Shown here: positions 23,563-31,165 of the stretch, in pieces
Position numbering within the stretch: the stretch's first letter is position 1
Layout: every line of letters starts with the position of its first letter
NCBI GenBank assembly: GCA_026988515.1
Contig: JALSLA010000065.1
Location: forward strand, 1-44,702
Source of the DNA: Helicobacteraceae bacterium
GTDB lineage: Bacteria; Campylobacterota; Campylobacteria; Campylobacterales; Sulfurimonadaceae
Reading direction: 5' to 3'
DNA: 44,702 bases
Notes under the pieces: model-generated
Database searches by the model: none
Told to the model about the DNA's origin: nothing
The model's input: the letters and a program-made list of their open reading frames with translations, nothing else
Translations under genes and position numbers: made by a program

Positions 23563-24528
23563 CTAATATTTAATTCCCGTCACATCACGTACTTTCTCAA
23601 TCACCTCTGTTGCCATCGTACCGGCTTTACGAGCACCGTAATGTAAAATATCGCGTACCTCATCTTGATGTTCAAGATAATAGGTACGCCGCTCCCGATA
23701 CGGTGCATAATAGTCCCACAAAATCTCTGCCAAATAGAGCTTGAAATGTCCATGCCCCTCACCGCCTCGTCGGTAGCGTTCTTGTAGGTCGCGACACTCG
23801 TCATCGTTTAAATAGAGTTTGGCAATATTGTACACGTTGCATTGCGCATACTCTTTAGGCGCTTCCATCGGTACGGCTTCGGTCACAATCTTTTTAATGA
23901 CGTTCTCCTGCGCCTTTTTCTCTCCGAAAATATTAATGGTATTGCCGTAGCTTTTACTCATTTTTGCACCGTCAGTTCCCGGAACGGTTTTGACGTTATC
24001 ATCGACACGATACTCGGGAATCGTAAAAATGTCACCGTAGGCATTATTGAAACGAATCGCAATATCACGTGCCATCTCTACATGCTGAATCTGATCTTTG
24101 CCTACAGGCACCAGTTCGGAATTGAAAAGCAAAATGTCAGCCGCCATCAATACAGGATATGAAAAGAGGTTATGATTTGATGCAATGCCACGTGCCGTTT
24201 TATCTTTGTAGCTGTGTCCACGCTCAAGCAGTCCCATCGGCGTAAATGCCGAAAGTGCCCAATAGAGTTCCAAAACCTCTTTCACATCAGACTGTACCCA
24301 AAAGGTACTTTTTTTAGGATCCATGCCCAATGCCAGAAAATCGGTAGCCGCCTGCATGGTAAGTTCACGCAGACGCTCGCCGTCATGCAGCGTTGTCATG
24401 GCATGATAGTTGGCAATAAATGCAAAAACCTCATGTTCTTCCTGTGCCTCCACCATCGGTCGAATGGAACCGAAATAGTTACCAATATGCAGATCACCCG
24501 AAGGCTGAATTCCTGTTAAGAGTCTCAA
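23563..24528 (-). CDS. trpS: Tryptophanyl-tRNA synthetase
   Basis: A 321-residue class I aminoacyl-tRNA synthetase charging tRNA-Trp. RLLTGIQPSGDLHIGNYFG contains the HIGH-type motif (HIGN) and DGAKMSKSYGNTI is the KMSKS loop. The family starts one residue before RLLTG, which here is a TTG at 24528 preceded by AAGGA; the longer open frame to 24576 has no such signal. The stop is directly next to the GDPD-like gene's ATG. A minus-strand TATAAT at 24554-24559 could be its promoter. Confidence 0.95.
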   Translation of the reverse strand: MRLLTGIQPSGDLHIGNYFGSIRPMVEAQEEHEVFAFIANYHAMTTLHDGERLRELTMQAATDFLALGMDPKKSTFWVQSDVKEVLELYWALSAFTPMGLLERGHSYKDKTARGIASNHNLFSYPVLMAADILLFNSELVPVGKDQIQHVEMARDIAIRFNNAYGDIFTIPEYRVDDNVKTVPGTDGAKMSKSYGNTINIFGEKKAQENVIKKIVTEAVPMEAPKEYAQCNVYNIAKLYLNDDECRDLQERYRRGGEGHGHFKLYLAEILWDYYAPYRERRTYYLEHQDEVRDILHYGARKAGTMATEVIEKVRDVTGIKY

Positions 24529-24553
24529 AAAAATTCCTTCAATAAATTGTATG

Positions 24554-24559
24554 ATTATA
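24554..24559 (-). promoter_or_regulatory. trpS: -10 box of trpS and downstream genes
   Basis: TATAAT on the minus strand, 25 bases before the TTG start. It is probably the promoter for the long overlapping run trpS to ccoS. Confidence 0.45.
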
Positions 24560-24594
24560 GCTAAAAAGCCTCGCATCTTTAAGAATAGCTATGT

Positions 24595-24600
24595 TATATT
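24595..24600 (+). promoter_or_regulatory. hpf: -10 box of hpf
   Basis: TATATT, 29 bases before the ATG at 24630. Confidence 0.35.
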
Positions 24601-24629
24601 TGTACTCAATATATATAAAAGGATTTATA

Positions 24630-24983
24630 ATGAATACGCAAATTCGTACTAAAGATGTTGCACTCACCGATCATACCAAGGCTCATGTTGATCTCGCCAT
24701 TCAAAACTTTACCAAATTCGGACTTGAGCTTACTACTGTAAATACAATGATTGAAAAAGAGAAAAAAGGTATAAAAGTCGAGTTTGATATTCATATTGCC
24801 CATCATGCTCCCGTAATCATTACCCAACACGATGAGAGTCTTGATGCCGCTATTGACCTGGCAATCGACCGCGCTAACAAGGCTCTGCGCCGACTCCATG
24901 ACAAAGCGGTCACTCACCGCGGCAGCGAATCCATTAAAAACCTGGAAATTGACAGTGACGAACCTCTCAAAGTAACGGTGTAA
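24630..24983 (+). CDS. hpf: Ribosome hibernation promoting factor (short HPF/RaiA type)
   Basis: A 117-residue protein with the beta-alpha-beta-beta-beta-alpha fold of HPF/YfiA, which binds the 30S decoding centre and silences ribosomes in stationary phase. The order of elements is clear: NTQIRTKDVALTDHTKAHVDLAIQNF, then VEFDIHIAHHAPVII, then ESLDAAIDLAIDRANKALRRLHDK. It lacks the long C-terminal dimerisation domain, so it is the short form. AAAAGGA lies 7 bases before the ATG. hemJ follows after 4 bases. Confidence 0.88.
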   Translation: MNTQIRTKDVALTDHTKAHVDLAIQNFTKFGLELTTVNTMIEKEKKGIKVEFDIHIAHHAPVIITQHDESLDAAIDLAIDRANKALRRLHDKAVTHRGSESIKNLEIDSDEPLKVTV

Positions 24984-24987
24984 ATTG

Positions 24988-25419
24988 ATGTTTGCATGGG
25001 TACTCTGGTTTCATATTAGTGCCATGGTCTCATGGTTTGCCGTACTGTTCTACCTGCCGCGACTGTTTGTCTACCACAGCGAACAGGCCCAAAAATCGGA
25101 ATTTGTCGAGGTCGTACAGGTGATGGAGTATAAAATCTATACCTACATCGGTGTTCCTGCCTTTTGGGCAACTCTAATTTCAGGACTCGTGCTTATCTAC
25201 CTCTATCCGACCAATATTTTCACTACCGGCGGATGGTTCCACACCAAACTGCTTTTTGTCGTCTTTCTCACTGCCTATTTCTTTTCACTGGGATGGTTGC
25301 GCAAGAAGTTAATCGACAATCCAAGCTATAAAAGCGGCAAGTTTTTTAGAATGTACAACGAAGTTCCGACCCTTCTCATGCTTGTTATTGTCGCTATGGT
25401 CGTTGTCAAACCGTTTTAA
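24988..25419 (+). CDS. hemJ: Protoporphyrinogen IX oxidase, HemJ type
   Basis: A 143-residue inner-membrane protein with four hydrophobic helices. FAWVLWFHISAMVSWFAVLFYLPRLFVYH is the HemJ signature with its conserved His, followed by MEYKIYTYIGVPAFWATLISG and WFHTKLLFVVFL. HemJ oxidises protoporphyrinogen IX in haem synthesis and replaces HemG/HemY in many Campylobacterota. The ATG at 24988 gives the family's start; a TTG one codon earlier is possible. It is likely co-transcribed with hpf and converges with der. Confidence 0.9.
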   Translation: MFAWVLWFHISAMVSWFAVLFYLPRLFVYHSEQAQKSEFVEVVQVMEYKIYTYIGVPAFWATLISGLVLIYLYPTNIFTTGGWFHTKLLFVVFLTAYFFSLGWLRKKLIDNPSYKSGKFFRMYNEVPTLLMLVIVAMVVVKPF

Positions 25420-25430
25420 GCAGGGGTGTT

Positions 25431-26939
25431 TCACGAGCGTTTGCGCTCTTTTTTTGCCTTGGCTTTAAAGAGAATCGGCACCCCTTCAAAATTGAATGCC
25501 TCACGCATTTTGTTGGTCAAATAACGCCGATAGGTAAAGTGTAACCCTTTGGGTTTGTTCATCACCAGTACAATACGCGGCGGTCGCGTCTCATACTGTG
25601 TGGCAAAATAGAGGCGTATCCGCTGACCGTGCATAGAGGGCAAGGTATGACGGCGCATCGCCATCTCAATAACCTCATTAAGTTTGGATGTTGAAATACG
25701 CTGCGAAAAATTCTCATTAATTTCAACAAGTTTTTCAAAAATTTTGTGAATACGCTGTTTTGATGCCGCCGAAACGGTAATGATAGGCGCATAATGTAAA
25801 AATTTAAAGCGGTCACGTACCTCTTGAATAATGGCATCGTAACGCTCACGCGCAGCTATATCCCATTTGTTAAGCACAATCAAACATCCCAGCCGGTTGG
25901 CGTCAATGAGTCCGGCAATCTTTTCATCAAGATCCAGAAACGGTTCACTCGCATCAAGAACCAGCAGAGCAATATCGGCGCTGTCAAGCTGTTTTTTCGT
26001 TCGCATCAGCGCATATTTTTCAATACCGAGTATTTTACCGCGCTTACGAATACCGGCAGTATCAATAAAGGTTATCTTTTTATTATCGTATTCAAAGGCT
26101 TCGTCAATCGGATCAATGGTAGTACCCGCAACCGAACTGACTACGGCACGTTCATCATTGATCAGGGCATTTAACAACGAACTTTTACCCACGTTAACCC
26201 GCCCGATAATGGCTACCTTAAACTCCTTCAAAGTCGTTTCGTCAAAATCAACCAAGGTATCGACACTTTCGTCATAAAACTCTTCTTCGTTTGTCTCTTG
26301 CTGCGCCGCATAATCTTCATAAGGGTAAAAGTAGCCGTCGTCATCCTCTTCGTGAACGTCAGAAACGTCCCACTCCCGATCATCCGGAGCGCCTTCAATA
26401 TCTAAATGCTCTACCTCCTCATGCTCTTCACTCGTGTCTTGAACCATATCGGTATCGGGAAGCTGCTCGGCAATCCATGTAAGTAGCGCATTAACCCCGC
26501 GGTTATGAGCAATGGAAATTCCAAAAATAGCATCCGTACCGAACTCATAATACTCCCAAAGCTTCTCTTTCATTTTGTCATTATCAATTTTATTAACGAC
26601 CAATGCTACTGTTTTTCCCAAATGTTCCAGTTCATAAAAGAATTTTTTGTCATCCATCTCCGGTAAGCTTTTACCATCAACCATATACAGAATAATATCG
26701 GCTTCGTGTGCCGCTTGAATGGATTTTTCTTTAATTTTGTCAAACAGTTCGCACCCTTGATCAAGGCCTCCGGTGTCGAGAATTTCAACTTTTTTGTTAA
26801 TGACGGTTGCGTACCGACGTTTAATATCGCGCGTGGTACCGGCCTGTTCGGAGGTGATGGCATCACGCTCGCGTAAAATGCGATTAAAAAAGGAGCTTTT
26901 CCCTACGTTGGGCTTACCGATAATAGCGAGTTTTTTCAT
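25431..26939 (-). CDS. der: GTPase Der (EngA), with long acidic linker
   Basis: A 502-residue ribosome-assembly GTPase for the 50S subunit with two G domains in tandem. G1 loops are GKPNVGKSSFFNR (residue ~7) and GRVNVGKSSLLNA (~246); NKxD motifs are VNKIDND and LNKWDI; DTGG and DTAG mark G3. The C-terminal KH-like domain ends in basic AKAKKERKRS. The linker between G domains (about 165-240) is very acidic with Asp, Glu and Tyr runs, making this protein some 40 residues longer than typical Der. The stop lies 11 bases from that of hemJ, convergently. Confidence 0.95.
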   Translation of the reverse strand: MKKLAIIGKPNVGKSSFFNRILRERDAITSEQAGTTRDIKRRYATVINKKVEILDTGGLDQGCELFDKIKEKSIQAAHEADIILYMVDGKSLPEMDDKKFFYELEHLGKTVALVVNKIDNDKMKEKLWEYYEFGTDAIFGISIAHNRGVNALLTWIAEQLPDTDMVQDTSEEHEEVEHLDIEGAPDDREWDVSDVHEEDDDGYFYPYEDYAAQQETNEEEFYDESVDTLVDFDETTLKEFKVAIIGRVNVGKSSLLNALINDERAVVSSVAGTTIDPIDEAFEYDNKKITFIDTAGIRKRGKILGIEKYALMRTKKQLDSADIALLVLDASEPFLDLDEKIAGLIDANRLGCLIVLNKWDIAARERYDAIIQEVRDRFKFLHYAPIITVSAASKQRIHKIFEKLVEINENFSQRISTSKLNEVIEMAMRRHTLPSMHGQRIRLYFATQYETRPPRIVLVMNKPKGLHFTYRRYLTNKMREAFNFEGVPILFKAKAKKERKRS

Positions 26940-26962
26940 AATATTCTTTACTGTGAGGTCAA

Positions 26963-26974
26963 TTTACATGTAGA
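26963..26974. repeat. TTTACATGTAGA motif upstream of der
   Basis: Intergenic copy, 24-35 bases before the der ATG, in the gap between the lipoprotein operon's last gene and der. Confidence 0.75.
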
Positions 26975-27013
26975 ATTATAGCAAGATTGTTACGGCAAGA
27001 ATGCTCTCACCGC

Positions 27014-27598
27014 TTATTTGTCAGAAAACTCCCGCTCTAATGCCTCAAGCGCATTTTTTGCTTGAAATTGCTGCCACAGGGCGTCGTCGTTTCGGTAACT
27101 TGAAAGCACGCGATCTTTTACCGCATTATTGAGCGTCTCTTTAGAGATACCGACCAAGAGATAAATATCGTTAGTATTAGGGTTTTCCCAATATTTCTCT
27201 TGTTTGGAACCTTGCAGCGTTACCTTGGCAAGCTGTTTGGACACCTGTGTCGAGACTTTGTCGGCCACCTCGTTACCGCCGATTCCGGTAGATCGGGCAA
27301 ACGTCGTGACTTTATCTTTTACTAACGTCTCAATTTGCTGCGCTAAATTGGAACGTCCGTTTGCCAAGGCCTCACGCCGGGAAAAGCCATGCCCTATTTT
27401 ACTCAACGGTGCTGAGCCCACTGCCGTATAGTACCCCTCAAGTGTACTGTTACCGCATGCCCATGTCGGTGCCAGTGCACCGGCAATACGGCACTCAAAA
27501 CTCTCTTCAAGTGCTTGCGGTTCTTTGTCACTGCACCCGCTAAATGTTACTGTTGCCACTGCCAACACCATAAGCAGATACTGTTGTCCTGTTTTCAT
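27014..27598 (-). CDS. LPP20-family lipoprotein
   Basis: A 194-residue lipoprotein with signal peptide and lipobox FSGC (acylated Cys21). The LPP20 domain, named after Helicobacter Lpp20 and shared with the flagellar protein FlgP, is seen as YYTAVGSAPLSKIGHGFSRREALANGRSNLAQQIETLVKDKV and the later DIYLLVGISKETL. It is the last of three lipoprotein genes on one strand (spacing 21 and 1 bases), which are probably one operon. Outer-membrane location is likely. A flagellar basal-disk role, as for FlgP, is one option; no other flagellar genes are nearby. Confidence 0.8.
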   Translation of the reverse strand: MKTGQQYLLMVLAVATVTFSGCSDKEPQALEESFECRIAGALAPTWACGNSTLEGYYTAVGSAPLSKIGHGFSRREALANGRSNLAQQIETLVKDKVTTFARSTGIGGNEVADKVSTQVSKQLAKVTLQGSKQEKYWENPNTNDIYLLVGISKETLNNAVKDRVLSSYRNDDALWQQFQAKNALEALEREFSDK

Positions 27599-27619
27599 TA
27601 CTCTTCCTTTTTCATCAAT

Positions 27620-28597
27620 TTAATACCAGCTACTGTAACGCTTTTTCATGTAATCACCCAAGCATATGTCATAGCCTGCCTGCATCTCGTCGAGAATAAT
27701 CCATGTACTGTGAGGGTGTACAATCTCACTAACATGCCCTGATGCAATGGTAATTTCCCGCAGTGTCTCCTCATTGCTAATAGGGTTACGAAAACGCTCT
27801 TTTCGAAAAATTGTCACGTCATCACCCTCTTGCAATCCGTCCAATGCTCCAAGACTGACCTCGTAAATGACCGTATCGTCACGAACGCGTTTATATAAAA
27901 TATACCCTTTCGGGGCGAAGAGACGTTTTAACTTCATCTGCACATTATAGATGCCGTTACGACCGGCTTGCTGTACCAACTCGGCATTAAAACGCTCTGG
28001 GTAGCGCGACTCTTTTGTGTAACTGCTGTTACCGTAAAACTCAAAACTTTTAAGCAGTTTCATCGACGGAATCTCATACACACTCAGCACACCGTTAACC
28101 CGTGCGGTATAGACAAAATATGCCGGCGTTCGGTGCACGGTTCCTTTTTTATCGTACCATACTCTGGCTTTAACATAACGCGATGCAAAGGTTGCCGTGG
28201 CAATATCACCTTTAACAGCGTATGACGCAAGACGCAACGCGCTCGTAACATCTTCTTCTTGCCGACTAAACTCATGCAGTTTAATCTCTTCGTTAAGCCG
28301 CGCATCAACACTGCGGTCAATCAGCTCGACACTGCCGTCGGATGCGAGTATGCCAATGAGTGACGTATTTAAAACCTGTGCTAAATCGGCACGCTGCGCC
28401 ACCTTGTTGCCGCCATTATTGAGGCGTACGAGAATCACCTTTGTTTTGGCCTGATGCAGCGCCTCGTTGCTCGGCATAAACTCTGTTTTTCGTAACGGTG
28501 CGGGCATGTACTCTTGTAAATTTCCAATCGTACTGCTGCACCCGCTAAAGAGTAACAACAGTCCCCATACCATTACAGTCGGCAATATGCGTTGCAT
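27620..28597 (-). CDS. Lipoprotein with CsgG/FlgT-like fold
   Basis: A 325-residue lipoprotein, lipobox FSGC (Cys20). Residues ~50-200 follow the CsgG/LpoB pattern: KVILVRLNN, then LNTSLIGILASDGSVELIDRS, RLNEE, ASYAVKGDIA and YEIPSMKLLKSFEFYG. The C-terminal part (YEVSLGALDGLQEGDDVTIFRK ... ASGHVSEIVHPHSTWIIL) resembles the small C-terminal barrel of FlgT. It starts 1 base after the neighbouring LPP20-like gene's stop. In Vibrio, FlgO, FlgP and FlgT surround the flagellar outer ring; this operon could encode a comparable envelope structure. Assignment is by fold pattern. Confidence 0.6.
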   Translation of the reverse strand: MQRILPTVMVWGLLLLFSGCSSTIGNLQEYMPAPLRKTEFMPSNEALHQAKTKVILVRLNNGGNKVAQRADLAQVLNTSLIGILASDGSVELIDRSVDARLNEEIKLHEFSRQEEDVTSALRLASYAVKGDIATATFASRYVKARVWYDKKGTVHRTPAYFVYTARVNGVLSVYEIPSMKLLKSFEFYGNSSYTKESRYPERFNAELVQQAGRNGIYNVQMKLKRLFAPKGYILYKRVRDDTVIYEVSLGALDGLQEGDDVTIFRKERFRNPISNEETLREITIASGHVSEIVHPHSTWIILDEMQAGYDICLGDYMKKRYSSWY

Positions 28598-28598
28598 C

Positions 28599-29564
28599 TT
28601 ACAATCCTAAACTTTTAAAGATACCCTCATTGGTAACTTTCAATGCAAATTGTTGCACACAATCGTGATGGGATTGTGAAAAATCAATGCGTGATTTGCC
28701 TACAAAAATATAATCGCGCGATGCAACCGTCGCCGCATCGCCGTCACGGCAATTTACATGTAAATAACACTGCTCTATATAATACCCTAAGAGTTTCTCT
28801 TTGTTATACTTTGACGTTACAACAATGGTGCCGTCAGCACCTCTTTTGTCTATTGTGATACCGTGTTTCACAAGATTCTGATAGATAATTTCTTGAAACC
28901 CCCGACTTCGTGCATCGGCAACAATCTGTAGCCGTAGTGCGCTCTTGTGTGCCTCGTAACGATCCTCATACGTCTGAATAAAACGGCGGTATTGTGATGT
29001 GTCACGGTGCGCATCAATAGCATGCAACAGCGCAATATGTGCATTCAGGGCATTGGCATCGTCATGAAAACGCTGCAATTGAACAAATTGTTCCAACGAA
29101 CTGCGTGATGCCGCGTGTTCAAAACGGCGACGGTAGGCATCCAAACGCTCTTCAAGCCTTTGTTGTTCTTCTGCATAGAGTCTCTCGCGTTCAATATGCA
29201 CCAGCACATAAAGCCGGCCTTCAACCCACTGCTCTTTGTCAATATACACCGTATTAAAGTGCAATGTTGGGCTCTTTGTCGTGATGCGATGTTCTACTTC
29301 TTGCAGCGTCTGTTCATTCGCATTGAAGCGAATGGATTGATCCCGTTTGTCGTAACGACTCTCCAGCGTTGTGCTGATGGCATGCGCAATCTGAGAAAGC
29401 GCCATTGCTTTTGCCGACGCCAGATCAACACCTTCTCCCACGCCGTAGAGTATTGCAGAAGTATTATGCGGCGGTGTATGGTACCATGAGGCAACAGTGG
29501 GCTTTGAGGTACTGCACCCCGCCAAAAGAAGTAACAACAGAGCCGACAAAAAACGGTGTAGCAT
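28599..29564 (-). CDS. Lipoprotein with N-terminal LPP20-like domain
   Basis: A 321-residue lipoprotein with lipobox LAGC (Cys17). Residues ~27-125 form an LPP20/FlgP-like domain (WYHTPP ... ILYGVGEGVDLASAKAMALSQIAHAIS ... QWVEGRLYVLVHIER). A long charged helical segment (about 130-215, many Arg, Glu, His) looks like a coiled coil. The C-terminal third holds four Cys that could form disulfides in the periplasm (QCYLHVNCRDG and DCVQQF). It is first in the three-lipoprotein operon. The function is not known. Confidence 0.7.
   Translation of the reverse strand: MLHRFLSALLLLLLAGCSTSKPTVASWYHTPPHNTSAILYGVGEGVDLASAKAMALSQIAHAISTTLESRYDKRDQSIRFNANEQTLQEVEHRITTKSPTLHFNTVYIDKEQWVEGRLYVLVHIERERLYAEEQQRLEERLDAYRRRFEHAASRSSLEQFVQLQRFHDDANALNAHIALLHAIDAHRDTSQYRRFIQTYEDRYEAHKSALRLQIVADARSRGFQEIIYQNLVKHGITIDKRGADGTIVVTSKYNKEKLLGYYIEQCYLHVNCRDGDAATVASRDYIFVGKSRIDFSQSHHDCVQQFALKVTNEGIFKSLGL
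28753..28764. repeat. TTTACATGTAAA palindrome in the first lipoprotein gene
   Basis: Perfect 12-bp copy, read on the minus strand as Leu-His-Val within CYLHVNC. Confidence 0.85.
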
Positions 29565-29589
29565 GGCAACCCTTTATTTTCCTACACGA

Positions 29590-29602
29590 ATTCTACTATA
29601 AT
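29590..29602. promoter_or_regulatory. Symmetric bidirectional promoter core between 29564 and 29610
   Basis: ATTCTA-C-TATAAT: minus-strand TAGAAT (29590-29595) for the lipoprotein operon and plus-strand TATAAT (29597-29602) for the phosphoribosyltransferase, one base apart, the same geometry as at 9273-9285. Confidence 0.6.
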
Positions 29603-29609
29603 TTCGCCC

Positions 29610-30053
29610 ATGTACCATTATGACTATACACAATTTCGAAACGATTCGCGTACCCTTGCCCGCCTGTGCCTCCCTTTTCATGCGGACGCCATTGTCGGTA
29701 TTGCACGCGGCGGACTAATGCTCTCCCAGGCATTGGGCTATGCGCTTGATATCCGCAACATTCAAAGCGTACGGGTAGAAAGCTACGACGGTATGCACCA
29801 ACGAGTTCATTACAATTTACATGTAGATTGCGACCTGAGCCATGCAAAAAAAGTACTGATCGTCGATGATATTGTCGATAGCGGCCACACCCTTCGTGCG
29901 GTCTTGAATATTCTCGAAAAGCGCTATCCGGAAAATGTTTTTAAATCGGCGGCGCTCTTTTACAAATCCACGGCATGCCTGCAGAGTGATTTTTACCTTC
30001 ATGAAGCCACCGAGTGGATCGATTTTTTCTGGGAAAGCGATTTCAGCCTGTAG
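29610..30053 (+). CDS. Phosphoribosyltransferase (xanthine/guanine type)
   Basis: A 147-residue type I phosphoribosyltransferase for purine salvage. The PRPP loop KVLIVDDIVDSGHTL is intact, and IVGIARGGLMLSQALGYAL is the pyrophosphate loop. Overall length and the closing WIDFFWE fit Gpt-like xanthine phosphoribosyltransferases. There is no Shine-Dalgarno: the ATG begins only 7 bases after the -10 box TATAAT, so the mRNA probably starts at or next to the A of the ATG (leaderless). A TTTACATGTAGA copy at 29816 encodes Leu-His-Val. Base specificity is uncertain. Confidence 0.82.
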   Translation: MYHYDYTQFRNDSRTLARLCLPFHADAIVGIARGGLMLSQALGYALDIRNIQSVRVESYDGMHQRVHYNLHVDCDLSHAKKVLIVDDIVDSGHTLRAVLNILEKRYPENVFKSAALFYKSTACLQSDFYLHEATEWIDFFWESDFSL

Positions 30054-30072
30054 GTGCATGGGTCGATTAATC

Positions 30073-30099
30073 AACGTGTAACACGTTTTAGAGTAAAAT
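30073..30099 (+). promoter_or_regulatory. plsY: plsY promoter with palindromic operator candidate
   Basis: AACGTGT-A-ACACGTT (30073-30087) is a perfect palindrome with a 1-base centre. A -10-like TAAAAT follows at 30094-30099, 31 bases before the ATG, so the palindrome covers the -35 to spacer region, as a repressor site would. It might instead be a weak terminator of the upstream gene (stop at 30053). Confidence 0.4.
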
Positions 30100-30113
30100 C
30101 GCACTATCAAATT

Positions 30114-30125
30114 ATACATGTAGGA
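30114..30125. repeat. TATACATGTAGG motif overlapping the plsY ribosome binding site
   Basis: Intergenic TACATGTA at 30115-30122; its last base begins the AGGA ribosome binding site (30122-30125) of plsY. Confidence 0.75.
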
Positions 30126-30130
30126 TTCTC

Positions 30131-30745
30131 ATGGATTTTTTATTGAACACCAATGTCCAGTTTTTTATTGCCGCATATCTCATTGGAGGTATTCCTTTCG
30201 GATTGTTGCTGGCAAAATATTTTGCCGGTGTCAACGTACAGGAGAGCGGTTCAAAAAGTATTGGTGCAACCAACGTATTGCGCGTCATTAAAACAAAAGA
30301 TCCCGCGTTAGCTAAAAAACTCGGTGCAGCCACCTTGGCACTCGATGCGCTCAAAGGGGTTCTCATCCTTTTAGCAGCACAGCTTGCGGGGGTCAGCGAG
30401 GCAACATTATGGGGTATCGGCGTACTCGCGGTACTGGGACACTGTTTTAGCCCGTACCTCGGATTTGAGGGAGGCAAAGGTATTGCCACGGGTATGGGAG
30501 TCTTTTTGGTAATGCTTCCGCTTGAAACAGTTATTGGTTTGGCGGTATGGGCAGTGAGCGTGAAGATGCTTAAAATCTCATCCATCGCATCGTTACTGGG
30601 ACTGAGTGCCTTGCTAACTGCCAGTTTTATAATTCACCCGCAGATGGCACATGCTCCTGTTGTTTTTATTGCTTTTATTCTCTTTTATAAGCATATTCCC
30701 AACATCATTCGTCTCATTCGAGGAGAAGAGGCACGTGTGGCATGA
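30131..30745 (+). CDS. plsY: Acyl-phosphate:glycerol-3-phosphate acyltransferase
   Basis: A 204-residue integral membrane enzyme making lysophosphatidic acid from acyl-phosphate, the first step of phospholipid synthesis. The three conserved loops are seen: GGIPFGLLLAKYFAGVNVQESGSKSIGATNVLR, LDALKGVL and LGHCFSPYLGFEGGKGIATGMG. About six to seven hydrophobic helices are present. AGGATTCTC-ATG is the start. The last codons overlap folB (ATGA), so the two are translationally coupled. Confidence 0.95.
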   Translation: MDFLLNTNVQFFIAAYLIGGIPFGLLLAKYFAGVNVQESGSKSIGATNVLRVIKTKDPALAKKLGAATLALDALKGVLILLAAQLAGVSEATLWGIGVLAVLGHCFSPYLGFEGGKGIATGMGVFLVMLPLETVIGLAVWAVSVKMLKISSIASLLGLSALLTASFIIHPQMAHAPVVFIAFILFYKHIPNIIRLIRGEEARVA

Positions 30746-31077
30746 TTATCAGCGTCAACAAGCTCAGCTTTCATGCCATCATCGGTCTATTGGAACATGA
30801 GCGTATTGCCGAACAGCAAGTTGTCATTGATTGTCGCATCGAGTACCCCTATAGCAATCGACATTTTATTGACTATGCCGAGCTTATAACACTCATTGAG
30901 CATACCGTCAAAACGGAACAGTTTGAGCTTCTTGAAGAGGCGCTTTTACATCTTGAACACATTTTATACCGTCATTTTCCAAATATTACCATGTTAGAAC
31001 TCTTTATTACCAAACCTGACATTTTTAACAACGCTACCGTAACCGTCGCGCACAAGGCTTTTTTTAAAGGAAGTTGA
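30742..31077 (+). CDS. folB: Dihydroneopterin aldolase
   Basis: A 111-residue enzyme of folate synthesis converting dihydroneopterin to hydroxymethyl-dihydropterin. LSFHAIIGLLEHERIAEQQVVID is the family opening (with the substrate-binding EH region), DYAELITLIEHTV the middle helix, and a helix LLEEALLHLEHILYRHF follows. The closing VTVAHKAFF contains the catalytic-type Lys but is short, so the protein is a little shorter than the usual 118-125 residues. It overlaps plsY by 4 bases. Confidence 0.85.
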   Translation: MIISVNKLSFHAIIGLLEHERIAEQQVVIDCRIEYPYSNRHFIDYAELITLIEHTVKTEQFELLEEALLHLEHILYRHFPNITMLELFITKPDIFNNATVTVAHKAFFKGS

Positions 31078-31135
31078 AAGAATTTTTAAAGAAAATTGAA
31101 AAATTCTTTAAAATTTCCTAAAACTATGCTACAAT
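31077..31135 (+). promoter_or_regulatory. Inverted repeat and promoter of the response-regulator gene
   Basis: AAAGAATTTTT (31077-31087) and AAAAATTCTTT (31099-31109) form a perfect 11-bp inverted repeat with an 11-base spacer. An extended -10, TGCTACAAT, ends at 31135. The repeat lies about 20 bases before the -10 box, where an autoregulating OmpR-type regulator might bind. Its stem is almost all A-T, so it is a poor terminator for folB. Confidence 0.45.
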
Positions 31136-31165
31136 TTCGCCAAAATTTACCTTATAGGAACGTTA

